From contig JAKABA010000206.1 in assembly GCA_021802115.1 (NCBI GenBank), positions 1-7,055 on the forward strand: DNA of 7,055 bases, read 5' to 3'. Each line of letters begins with the position of its first letter. Within the stretch, counting starts at the first letter, position 1. The position numbers and the translations under genes were made by a program. The stretch is from a bacterium (lineage in GTDB: Bacteria; Chloroflexota; Dormibacteria; UBA8260; Bog-877). The notes under the pieces were generated by a model, which was not told the DNA's origin, ran no database searches, and saw only the letters and a list, made by a program, of their open reading frames with translations. This document shows, one piece after another, positions 1 through 6,446 of this stretch.

Positions 1-557
1 TCCTGGCGTTCCACCGGGCGCAGGTGGCGCAGCCTGGGGTCCGGGTGGTTCTCGTCGGTGTACTCGGGGTCGTAGAGGAAGGAGGCCTCCGGGATGATCA
101 CCCCCACTCCCATGCCCAGGGCGTGGAACATGGGGGCGTTCCAGCCCGCGTCGCGCCGGGCCAGGAAGTCGTTGACGGTCACCAGGAAGCAACCCCGGCC
201 CGTCAGTGCATTGAGGTACAGGGGCAGAGCAGCGACCAGGGTCTTGCCCTCGCCCGTCTTCATCTCCGCGATCTTGCCCTGGTGCAGCACTATCCCCCCC
301 AGACACTGGACGTCGAAGGGACGCATGCCGAGGGTGCGGCGGGCGGCCTCGCGGGCCACGGCGAAGGCCTCGATCAGGAGGTCGTCGAGGGTTTCCCCCT
401 CCTCCAGGCGGGCCTTGAAACGCCCGGTCATCTCCTGGAGTTCAGAGTCAGCCAGCTGGCGAACCTCCTCCTCCCTCTCACCAATCCGGGCGACGGTCTG
501 CCAGTGGTGGCGCAACTCCCTTTTGGTGGGGTCGTAGATCCTGGTGAGGACGCTCAC
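1..557 (-). CDS. secA: SecA preprotein translocase ATPase, N-terminal part (cut by left edge)
   Basis: SecA is the cytosolic ATPase that pushes unfolded preproteins through SecYEG. The visible 185 residues begin [15 protein letters not shown], continue through the N-terminal helical region, and reach the nucleotide-binding fold: [11 protein letters not shown] (residues 78-88), [10 protein letters not shown] (90-99) and the Walker A motif MKTGEGKT (99-106, Lys105). [11 protein letters not shown] (126-136) matches the SecA motif usually written NDYLARRD. The frame is open to the window edge, so the DEAD box, preprotein cross-linking domain and C-terminus lie outside. The start is GTG at 557, because the next in-frame stop upstream is at 594-596 and the family N-terminus fits here. 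A weak GGTGGGG ribosome site (566-572) sits 8 nt upstream. An extra segment at residues 157-183 (FLYDPEY and following) is absent from E. coli-type SecA and looks lineage-specific. Identity is seen directly; whether this is the sole SecA or a SecA2 cannot be told from this part. Confidence 0.96.
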   Translation of the reverse strand, partial: MSVLTRIYDPTKRELRHHWQTVARIGEREEEVRQLADSELQEMTGRFKARLEEGETLDDLLIEAFAVAREAARRTLGMRPFDVQCLGGIVLHQGKIAEMKTGEGKTLVAALPLYLNALTGRGCFLVTVNDFLARRDAGWNAPMFHALGMGVGVIIPEASFLYDPEYTDENHPDPRLRHLRPVERQ

Positions 558-748
558 CAGGGCCGCCCCACCGCCGGCAGGATGTGATGCGGCTCAGAGT
601 GGGACCACAGGCCCCAACCGTCCCCATCCAGGTGGAGGTCTTGGCGCGATCTCAGAGCTGGAGCGCTCACCCTGATGCCCCCCGAGATCGCCGCGGCCCT
701 CGACAACGCACGGCCGCAGACAGTGTCATCACCGGCCAATACCCACAT
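554..748 (-). CDS. Possible small protein of 64 residues between the glycosyltransferase and secA
   Basis: I do not recognise this ORF and call it only as a candidate. An ATG at 746-748 lies 8 nt after the glycosyltransferase stop, and its TGA (554-556) overlaps the GTG start of secA by 4 nt, which is the spacing of coupled operon genes. It fills the only sizeable gap in the window. About three quarters of its third codon positions are G or C, compatible with coding but not decisive in this base composition. The product starts [12 protein letters not shown] and ends with a Trp/His-rich stretch ([17 protein letters not shown], then ILPAVGRPW). It has no evident signal peptide or membrane segment. 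GGAG sits only 2 nt before the ATG, which is too close for a good ribosome site; an internal GTG at 668-670 is an alternative start. It may instead be a leader region of secA with a chance open frame. Confidence 0.35.
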   Translation of the reverse strand: MWVLAGDDTVCGRALSRAAAISGGIRVSAPALRSRQDLHLDGDGWGLWSHSEPHHILPAVGRPW

Positions 749-756
749 CGCTCCGA

Positions 757-2232
757 TTATCCCCCCGCGGCGGCGGCGGCCTCCTGCCCCACCTGCTGGT
801 CGAGGACATAGGCGGGGCCGGTCCCCGCTCCTCCCACCTCCATCCAGCATGTGCGGGCCCCCTCGACCACCAGCAGCAGGACCGCGACCGGGGTCAGGCC
901 GACCCGGAGCAGGTGGAGGGGCCAGACCGTGGGCAGGATCCCCAGAGCCAGGAGACAGAGGCCGGCACCGAAGCCGGTCAGGCGCACGTCGGTCCGCCGT
1001 CGCCAGAGCACCACCGCGAGGCCTGCCAGCGCCAGCAGCCCCGCCGGCCACGGGATGACTCCCAACGGCCAGATGAGCAGGAACCCAACCAGCACCAGCA
1101 GCGCCAGTCCGAGCCCAAGGCCGTGCACCCGGCGAGCGTCGCGCCCCACCGTCAGCATGAACAGCGGCAGCAGGAGCACATCGTCGTTGGGAAGAGCGTA
1201 CGGGGCCGCCGCCAGCCAGATGGCCACCGGCAAGGCCACCCCCCAGGCAATACGGCCCACGGCGCTGACCCTCCTCCAGTCGGAGGAGGTCATCATCCAG
1301 ACGGAAAAGACACCCATGGAGACCAGCGCCACCCCAACCACAAGAAAGGTGCCCGGAGCCACCATTCCTGCTCCCAGGCCCCAACCCTTGGGGGCGACCC
1401 CGAGCAGCCCGGGCAGGCCCGCCAGATCCGGTCGCCTGCCGGCAACCGTGCCCACAAAGCTCCGCAACGCAACCCACCACGCGGGCAGGAGGTTGGCGTG
1501 CAAGCTCAGGCACAGGACGCTGGTGACGGCGAAGCCACCCGCGAACCAGAATGCCCGAGCACGGCGATTGAGCAGCGCCAGGAAGAGGAAGATGGGAGCG
1601 GGCCACAGCAGGTCCGGCTTTATCCAGACCAGCCCGAGGACCAGTCCCGCCGGCAGGGGCCGGTCGTGCCAGGCCAGGAGCATCGCCCCTCCCAGCACCG
1701 CGAGCATCAAAGCATCGAACTGGCCCCCTGAGAATCCGAGGACGACTATCCAGCAGGCCACCACCCCGAGCTCCAGGGTTCCGACGCGGCGCCACCCCAG
1801 ATCCTTGGCCAGGAACGCGGTCACGACCAGCAGCGCCAGCAGCCCAATCGCGGTGAACAGGATGTAACTGGGCCAGAAGCTCAGGACGGTGAGCGGGCCC
1901 AGCAGGGTCGCCGCCACAGGAAGGTAGGCAAAGCTGTCCGGAATCGGCCGCAGCCCGTGGGGAGGGTAGTGCTGAGCCGCTTGCTCCATAGCCTGGAGGG
2001 TTCGCAGATGGTAGGGATTGCCGCCCGCAGCCAGAATCTTGGCGGCGGCGTAGAAGACGCGGAAGTCTTCGGCCAGCCCGTAGGGCCTCGGTGGCACGAA
2101 TCTGACCATGGCGTACATTGCGACCCCGACGCTGATACCAATGGTCAGAAGCAGCACCAGCGTGCGCAGGCGACGGCTGCGCCGGTCGAGCAGTTCTTCG
2201 AGCTTGTTGGAGTCCAGACCAGCAGAGCTCAC
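757..2232 (-). CDS. GT87-like (DUF2029) polytopic membrane glycosyltransferase
   Basis: This 491-residue protein has the layout of the GT87 family (PimE and relatives of the GT-C fold), which transfer a sugar from a polyprenyl-phosphate donor on the outer face of the membrane. After a short charged cytosolic N-terminus comes a first membrane segment (about 23-45). The family hallmark EDFRVFYAAA (55-64) follows, with Asp56 as the likely catalytic acidic residue, then GGNPY (70-74). Further GT87-like signatures are GGQFDAL (169-175), WIKPDLL (203-209) and the late PNDDVLLLPL block (348-357). About ten to twelve hydrophobic segments are visible, and the C-terminal tail ends in a run of Ala and Gly. 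The start is GTG at 2232, 7 nt after the permease stop, so it is probably translated from the same message. Acceptor and sugar cannot be read from the sequence. A broader GT39/GT83-type GT-C assignment is less likely, given the DFRVFY and KPD motifs. Confidence 0.82.
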   Translation of the reverse strand: MSSAGLDSNKLEELLDRRSRRLRTLVLLLTIGISVGVAMYAMVRFVPPRPYGLAEDFRVFYAAAKILAAGGNPYHLRTLQAMEQAAQHYPPHGLRPIPDSFAYLPVAATLLGPLTVLSFWPSYILFTAIGLLALLVVTAFLAKDLGWRRVGTLELGVVACWIVVLGFSGGQFDALMLAVLGGAMLLAWHDRPLPAGLVLGLVWIKPDLLWPAPIFLFLALLNRRARAFWFAGGFAVTSVLCLSLHANLLPAWWVALRSFVGTVAGRRPDLAGLPGLLGVAPKGWGLGAGMVAPGTFLVVGVALVSMGVFSVWMMTSSDWRRVSAVGRIAWGVALPVAIWLAAAPYALPNDDVLLLPLFMLTVGRDARRVHGLGLGLALLVLVGFLLIWPLGVIPWPAGLLALAGLAVVLWRRRTDVRLTGFGAGLCLLALGILPTVWPLHLLRVGLTPVAVLLLVVEGARTCWMEVGGAGTGPAYVLDQQVGQEAAAAAGG

Positions 2233-2239
2233 GAGGAGC

Positions 2240-4747
2240 TCACTCGACGGCCAGAGCGGCCATTGGATCGATCTTGGACAGCTGGCGGGCGGGGATCACC
2301 GCGGCCAGGACAAGGGAGGCTACCGCCGCTCCCGCCAGGAGAAGGAGGGTAACTCCGGAGACCTGGAAGGGCAGCGGCAGAGCCGGCGACGAGGCGGCTT
2401 TGACCTCTGGCCAGATCAGTCCCACCCCGCCTGCTATCCCCAGGCCGCAGCCGACCAGCGCCGTCGCCACCGCCTCTCCCAACACCGCGCGCGAGACCGC
2501 GGCTCGACTCAAGCCGACAACTCTAAGTAGAGCAAGATCGCGGCTGGCTTCCCTGGTCTCCAGCACCACGGTGTTCACCGCCGCCAGGATGGCAATGGCA
2601 ACTCCCACCAGGGCGAGCGCGCCCAGGGCCGCGATGTCGTGCTGGATCCCGGCGTCAACCCCGGAGCGAACGGCGGCCACGCTCTCCGTCTCCATCCCGT
2701 ATTTGAATCCGGCGAGGTCCACCGACCGGGCAGCCCCGCCGCCACTCACCTGCAGCTGGAGGAGGTCGAAGCCGGCCGCCTGGCCTCCGAACTCGCGAAC
2801 CGCCGCAGGCTGTGACACCAGGATGGTCTCAACCCCGGACGGGCCCGGCAGGGTGTGGCCCACGACCCCGGCGACGGTGAACTGGGCTGCCCCTGAGCTG
2901 GTCACCACCTGCAGCCGTGAACCCAGGTGGAGGTGCAGCTCGCCGGCCAGCTGCAGGGGCACCACGACGGACCGGCCGGCGGCCACGGCCGCCATGGCAG
3001 ACCGCCGAGAGCCCTGCACGAACTGCAGGGCCCCGGTCCTCTGGTATGCCTGCGGAGAGGTGGCCGCCAGGGACACAGCGGCGTGACCGACCCTGGCCGT
3101 GACGAAGCGGACCGGTGCCACCGCCCCGACCAGGGGGTGGCCTGGTCCATGCTTGGCGGCCGCCAGGACCTGGCTCTCTATCGCAGAGCTCTGGGGGGTC
3201 GGGCTCACGATCAGGTAGTTGCCCACGAAGAGCCGGTTGACCCAAACACCACCCGACTGCAGGGCCGACGCCGACAGACCGGCCAGGCCGGCGGCGGTGG
3301 CTATGGTCACGAACAGGCTGCCAAGGGCCAGCGCGGTGCGACCGGGATGGGAGCGGCTGCGGGCCGCAACCGCCGCCACCGGGGCCGCCAGAGCAGCCCC
3401 CACCCAGGCGCCTATTGTCGTCACCAGGAAGGGGCCCACCAAGCCCAGGGCCAAGACCACCGCGGAGTAGGCCAGCACCGCCCCCACGACCACCCCCGCT
3501 CCACCTCCCACCGTGAAGGCGAGCGCTGCGCCCAAAGCCGAGACGGCGATGACGGGCAGCGCCCAGGGCAACCAGCTCGAGCGCCGCAGCAGCGGAGGTC
3601 GCACCGCGTCCAGGGGCGCCACCATGGCTGCCTCCAGCGCGGGAGCGATGGCCGCGACAATTCCCAGGACCACCACGAGCAGGAACGCCCCGAGGGTCCA
3701 CTGCCAGTCGAGGCTGACTGCGGCGGCGGGCCTCTGCCCGGCAGGATTGGACCCGGCGACCAATGCCGCGGCCAGCAGATAGCCGGCCCCGACCCCCAGA
3801 GCCCCTCCCAGGGCCGTCACCGCCAGCACCTCCCGGGCGAAGCTGCGCAGGATAAGGGTCCTGCTCGCCCCGGCCAGGCGCACCAGGCCTATCTCCCGCC
3901 TGCTTTCCAAGACCACCGAGGACAGGGTCGCCGAGATCAGGGCGAGCGCCAGCATCAGGCTCAGGGCCGTCATGGCGTCGAGGAGCGGCTGCAGCTCCGA
4001 GACCGGGTTGCCGCCAGGAACCGAGCGGGGGTTGCTGACCGTGAAGTCGCTGGGAAGGACGCGGGAGAGCTCGGACGTGAGCTGCGCCCTAGTGCTCCCC
4101 GGGCGGAGGGTGACGGCGATGTCCGACACCGCGAGCCCGGTCCCGAACAGCTTGGTTCCGGCGGCCGAGGTGACGTAGACGGCGTCGCTGGTGAAGGGCG
4201 CCCCCGGGGCCGATGCCGCCACCACTCCCACCACCTTGAAGCGCTGGATTCCATGGCTCTCCGTCAACGCCAACCGCTGGCCCAGGGCGACCGAGCCCGA
4301 AGCCTGCTGGCCGGTGGCCGGGGCCAACCCGGAACTCAGGGACTCACTCACGGCAACCTGGAGAAGTCCAGATGGGGCCCTCCCTTTCAGCAGCGGCAGC
4401 GGTCGCAGGGCGACTCCGCCGCGCCCCACCTCGATCAGCACCACCTGGCGGAACCCGCCATTGGGAAGCTCGGCCAGGTCCGCCTTGCGGACCAGCGCTG
4501 ACTCTCTGGCGACCGCCGGCAGCCGCCGGACCGCCGCGACCTCAGCCGCTGAGAAGCCGGGCCTGCTGAAGGGCGCGATGTCGAATTGGGCCGCTCCGGC
4601 GGACTCCTGAACGGCCCGCTCCGACTGGTTCCGAAGAGCGGCGGATGCAAGCTGGATGCCCAGCACCGCGCCGCCAGCGAGCCCGAGGGCGATCACCGCC
4701 ACTACCAGACGCGCGGTCGCCGCTCGCCGCCACAGAAGGGGGATCAA
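2240..4747 (-). CDS. ABC transporter permease with two FtsX domains
   Basis: This 835-residue membrane protein is the permease partner of the ATPase gene just upstream. It has an N-terminal membrane anchor (about 13-34) and a long extracytoplasmic region (35-257). The first FtsX domain (about 257-381) contains ESRREIGLVRLAGAS (281-295). A central cluster of membrane segments (about 395-495) and a second extracytoplasmic region (about 497-702) follow. The second FtsX domain (about 703-830) contains ETREASRDLALLRVVGLS (730-747) and the ending IPARQLSKIDPMAAL. This duplicated layout of roughly ten to eleven segments is typical of large FtsX-type exporters related to LolCE/MacB. Such permeases generally do not form a substrate channel but pass ATPase movements to extracytoplasmic domains (mechanotransmission), moving lipoproteins or peptides or controlling an outside partner. 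The TTG start at 4747 is supported by the AGAGGA site 9 nt upstream and by the basic start MIPLLWRR. The substrate is unknown. Confidence 0.88.
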   Translation of the reverse strand: MIPLLWRRAATARLVVAVIALGLAGGAVLGIQLASAALRNQSERAVQESAGAAQFDIAPFSRPGFSAAEVAAVRRLPAVARESALVRKADLAELPNGGFRQVVLIEVGRGGVALRPLPLLKGRAPSGLLQVAVSESLSSGLAPATGQQASGSVALGQRLALTESHGIQRFKVVGVVAASAPGAPFTSDAVYVTSAAGTKLFGTGLAVSDIAVTLRPGSTRAQLTSELSRVLPSDFTVSNPRSVPGGNPVSELQPLLDAMTALSLMLALALISATLSSVVLESRREIGLVRLAGASRTLILRSFAREVLAVTALGGALGVGAGYLLAAALVAGSNPAGQRPAAAVSLDWQWTLGAFLLVVVLGIVAAIAPALEAAMVAPLDAVRPPLLRRSSWLPWALPVIAVSALGAALAFTVGGGAGVVVGAVLAYSAVVLALGLVGPFLVTTIGAWVGAALAAPVAAVAARSRSHPGRTALALGSLFVTIATAAGLAGLSASALQSGGVWVNRLFVGNYLIVSPTPQSSAIESQVLAAAKHGPGHPLVGAVAPVRFVTARVGHAAVSLAATSPQAYQRTGALQFVQGSRRSAMAAVAAGRSVVVPLQLAGELHLHLGSRLQVVTSSGAAQFTVAGVVGHTLPGPSGVETILVSQPAAVREFGGQAAGFDLLQLQVSGGGAARSVDLAGFKYGMETESVAAVRSGVDAGIQHDIAALGALALVGVAIAILAAVNTVVLETREASRDLALLRVVGLSRAAVSRAVLGEAVATALVGCGLGIAGGVGLIWPEVKAASSPALPLPFQVSGVTLLLLAGAAVASLVLAAVIPARQLSKIDPMAALAVE

Positions 4748-4756
4748 GGAGGGAAG

Positions 4757-4762
4757 TCCTCT
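4757..4762 (-). promoter_or_regulatory. Ribosome binding site of the ABC permease
   Basis: AGAGGA lies in the 18-nt gap between the ATPase stop and the permease TTG, with a 9-nt spacer. It is the clearest Shine-Dalgarno match in the window, and it decides for the unusual TTG start over later in-frame GTG codons inside the first membrane segment. Confidence 0.6.
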
Positions 4763-4765
4763 GGC

Positions 4766-5578
4766 TCAGAGACCGTGCGCAGTCAGGCGCTCCAGGAGCG
4801 GCGCCGTGTCGTGCACGCTGCGCCTCCCCAGCTCGACGGTCTCCTTGATCTGACCGTCGAGCATGAGCGCGACCCGGTCCGCATAGGCGGCGGTGCGCAC
4901 GTCGTGGGTGACCAGGACGATCGTTCTGCCATCCTGTCGACTGAGCCGCAGCAGAAGCTCCAGGACACTGCGGCCCGAATGGTAGTCAAGAGTGCCGGTG
5001 GGCTCGTCAGCCAGGATGATGGCGGGATCGGTCACCAAAGCTCGCGCCACCGCCACCCGCTGCTGCTCGCCGCCGGCAATCTCATCGGGGCGATGGCCCT
5101 GCAGACCCCTCAGTCCCAGCATGGTCATCACGGCGTCGGCCCTGGCTCTGGCATCACGGTCGCGGCCGAGTCCGCGCAGGGGCCAGACGCGCTCTCGGTC
5201 CAGACGATAGGGAAGCATCACGTTCTCCGCAGCGGTGAGGCTGGGCAGCAGATTGAAGAATTGGAAGATGAACCCGATTTGACGACGGCGGAACGCGGCC
5301 AGGTCCCGGTCGGAGAGGGTGTAGATGTCGGTGCCTCCGATCCGGACGGAACCCTGGTCTGGAGCGAGAAGGCCGCCAAGAATGTGGAGGAGGGTTGACT
5401 TGCCGCAGCCGCTCGGGCCCATCACGGCCACCAGCTCCCCGGCGGCCACCGTTAAAGAGACATCGCTCACGACCTCGCGAGGGTTCCGGCTGATAGCGTA
5501 GCTCTTGTGTACCCCCTGGGCCTGTAGAACCACTTCCTGAGGCGCATCGCTCTCACCCCCCGCACCGGCTTCACTCAT
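4766..5578 (-). CDS. ABC transporter ATPase, LolD/MacB-like
   Basis: This 270-residue cytosolic nucleotide-binding subunit powers the FtsX-type permease encoded 18 nt downstream. All core elements are visible: Walker [10 protein letters not shown] (54-62), Q-loop IFQFFNLLP (104-112, Gln106), signature IAGGEQQRV (167-175), Walker B IILADEP (187-193, Glu192), D-loop TLD (196-198) and H-loop THD (His225). Length and the [16 protein letters not shown] block match the LolD/MacB/FtsE group. Two differences stand out. The signature serine of LSGG is alanine (Ala168), and a basic insert of about 20 residues (roughly 127-147, [12 protein letters not shown] and following) lies in the helical domain before the signature. 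The ATG start at 5578 overlaps the CAP gene's end by 8 nt (ATGAGTGA) and has no strong ribosome site of its own, which suggests translational coupling to the CAP protein. Confidence 0.93.
   Translation of the reverse strand: MSEAGAGGESDAPQEVVLQAQGVHKSYAISRNPREVVSDVSLTVAAGELVAVMGPSGCGKSTLLHILGGLLAPDQGSVRIGGTDIYTLSDRDLAAFRRRQIGFIFQFFNLLPSLTAAENVMLPYRLDRERVWPLRGLGRDRDARARADAVMTMLGLRGLQGHRPDEIAGGEQQRVAVARALVTDPAIILADEPTGTLDYHSGRSVLELLLRLSRQDGRTIVLVTHDVRTAAYADRVALMLDGQIKETVELGRRSVHDTAPLLERLTAHGL
5571..5578 (-). promoter_or_regulatory. Overlapping stop/start linking the CAP protein and ABC ATPase
   Basis: The sequence ATGAGTGA contains the ATPase start (ATG) and the CAP gene stop (TGA) in different frames. 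With no good Shine-Dalgarno site before the ATG, reinitiation by ribosomes finishing the CAP gene is the likeliest route, which would tie the amounts of the two proteins together. The overlap is seen directly; the coupling is inferred. Confidence 0.6.
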
Positions 5579-6446
5579 CCAGGTACCCGCTTATCACCTG
5601 GTCGATGGTGCCGGCCAGCAGCCCCTGCGGTGACTGGGGAAACTCTGCGGCGATTCCCCTATGGGACCCCCTCTTCGGTCGAGGACTTGCCGTGGGGATG
5701 GGCGTTGGCGTCGACGTGGCAGCAGGCGTCGGAGCGGGCGACCGATTCGGGGTGGTGGATGCGGTGGGCGTGGGGTGCGCCGCCGCAGTTGGCTTTGGGG
5801 TCGGCTTGGGCGGAGGCGGCGGCGAGTATTCCGACACCAGCGCGAACTCCTCGGCGAACATCGAAACATCCGTGTAGGCGCTGCTGCCTGAGTTCGGATA
5901 GTTCCAGGGGCCGGCCGTGTACCACGAACCGGTTCCCAGCTGGTTGTAGTCGCCCAGGATGTTGGCCCGATGGGGGGCGGAGTTCATGAATGCGGTGTTG
6001 ACCTCGGCCGCCGGGTCGGAATATCCACTGTTCCATCCGATGTTCTCCCCGGCGGATCTCCAGTTCACGCCATCGGCGGACATGATCGGCCAGACGTAGC
6101 CTCCGTCGGCGCTGCAGCCGGGGATCTGGTGGGAGAAGTAGTCCCGGTTGAGCATGTCCGCGGCCCGTCCGTAGATCGGCGACACGCTGCAGCCGTAGTA
6201 CGGTCGAGCCTGCCCGATTGCCGCAAGCGTGGAATTCTCGGCCAGGGCGGCCAGGCCGTTGCTGGCTCGATCCTGATTTGTCAGCGAGAACAGCTCTCCG
6301 TCGTACGGAGTGGGGCTGCCGGAGATGGCTGAAACAGGAATCGACCCGAGCACGGCGGTCGTGATCAGACAGGCGAAAGCGAGACCGGCGCCGACCGCTG
6401 CTGGGCGGCCCAGGGCACGCCGCAGCCCAGAGGTCAGCCTACCCAA
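5571..6446 (-). CDS. Secreted CAP-domain (SCP/CRISP-like) protein with Pro/Thr-rich linker and C-terminal tail
   Basis: The 291-residue product has a Sec-type signal peptide: arginines in residues 3-14, a hydrophobic core at 16-38, and a likely cut after PVSA (40). There is no lipobox cysteine. The CAP domain (about 50-203) shows [14 protein letters not shown] (helix 1), YFSH (His106), AGENIG (Glu134), [13 protein letters not shown] (His159) and a closing MFAEEF (196-201), i.e. the conserved His/Glu cluster of this fold. Cys86 and Cys111 could form a disulphide. Residues 209-259 are a Pro/Thr/Ala linker. The last 32 residues (260-291) form a separate tail ending [15 protein letters not shown] proteins are secreted and variously bind lipids, peptides or cell-wall ligands; the ligand here is unknown. 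The TTG start at 6446 overlaps the cpaF stop by 8 nt and is the only start giving a full signal peptide. It is probably translated from the cpaF message, with the ABC genes following at once. Confidence 0.88.
   Translation of the reverse strand: MGRLTSGLRRALGRPAAVGAGLAFACLITTAVLGSIPVSAISGSPTPYDGELFSLTNQDRASNGLAALAENSTLAAIGQARPYYGCSVSPIYGRAADMLNRDYFSHQIPGCSADGGYVWPIMSADGVNWRSAGENIGWNSGYSDPAAEVNTAFMNSAPHRANILGDYNQLGTGSWYTAGPWNYPNSGSSAYTDVSMFAEEFALVSEYSPPPPPKPTPKPTAAAHPTPTASTTPNRSPAPTPAATSTPTPIPTASPRPKRGSHRGIAAEFPQSPQGLLAGTIDQVISGYLDE
5670..5822 (-). repeat. Low-complexity Pro/Thr-rich linker coding region of the CAP protein
   Basis: These 51 codons encode 19 Pro, 11 Thr and 4 Ser, with irregular PTP and KPT units ([12 protein letters not shown] at its start, TSTPTPIPT near its end) and a basic finish PRPKR. 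It is not an exact tandem repeat. Such stretches usually act as extended spacers through or along the cell wall and are common sites of O-glycosylation in high-GC bacteria. That role is inferred. Confidence 0.75.

Noticed and set aside
24..587. Plus-strand frames over the secA fragment
   Set aside because: The minus strand encodes unmistakable SecA with Walker A. The plus-strand products match nothing and are composition artefacts.
601..615. Hairpin GGGGCC-TGT-GGTCCC about 45 nt before the secA start, as a possible attenuator
   Set aside because: It is a six-pair stem including one G-T pair with a 3-nt loop and no T-run or alternative structure that I can see. Too weak to call as a regulator.
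693..717. Inverted repeat GCGGCC / GGCCGC with a 13-nt loop, as a possible terminator before secA
   Set aside because: The stem is only 6 bp and is not followed by a T-run on the minus strand, so intrinsic termination is not supported. Such GC palindromes are frequent in this composition.
554..1795. Long minus-strand frame of 413 codons overlapping the glycosyltransferase
   Set aside because: Upstream of about 760 it is a Gly/Ala/Arg-rich out-of-frame shadow of the glycosyltransferase. Only its last 64 codons, beyond the glycosyltransferase stop, are kept as a small-ORF candidate.
851..1867. Long overlapping plus-strand frames opposite the glycosyltransferase
   Set aside because: Their products are Arg/Pro/Ser/Thr-rich with no recognisable motif, while the minus strand gives a coherent membrane protein with GT87 motifs.
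2927..4501. Plus-strand open frame of 524 codons opposite the ABC permease
   Set aside because: It is antisense to a well-supported FtsX permease. Its product is a Gly/Arg/Gln/His-rich string with no domain or hydrophobic pattern, as expected for a frame opposite a GC-rich gene.
5670..5822. Pro/Thr-rich region as a tandem repeat array or CRISPR-like element
   Set aside because: There is no fixed unit length and no identical repeated units at DNA level. It is a protein low-complexity linker within an open frame.
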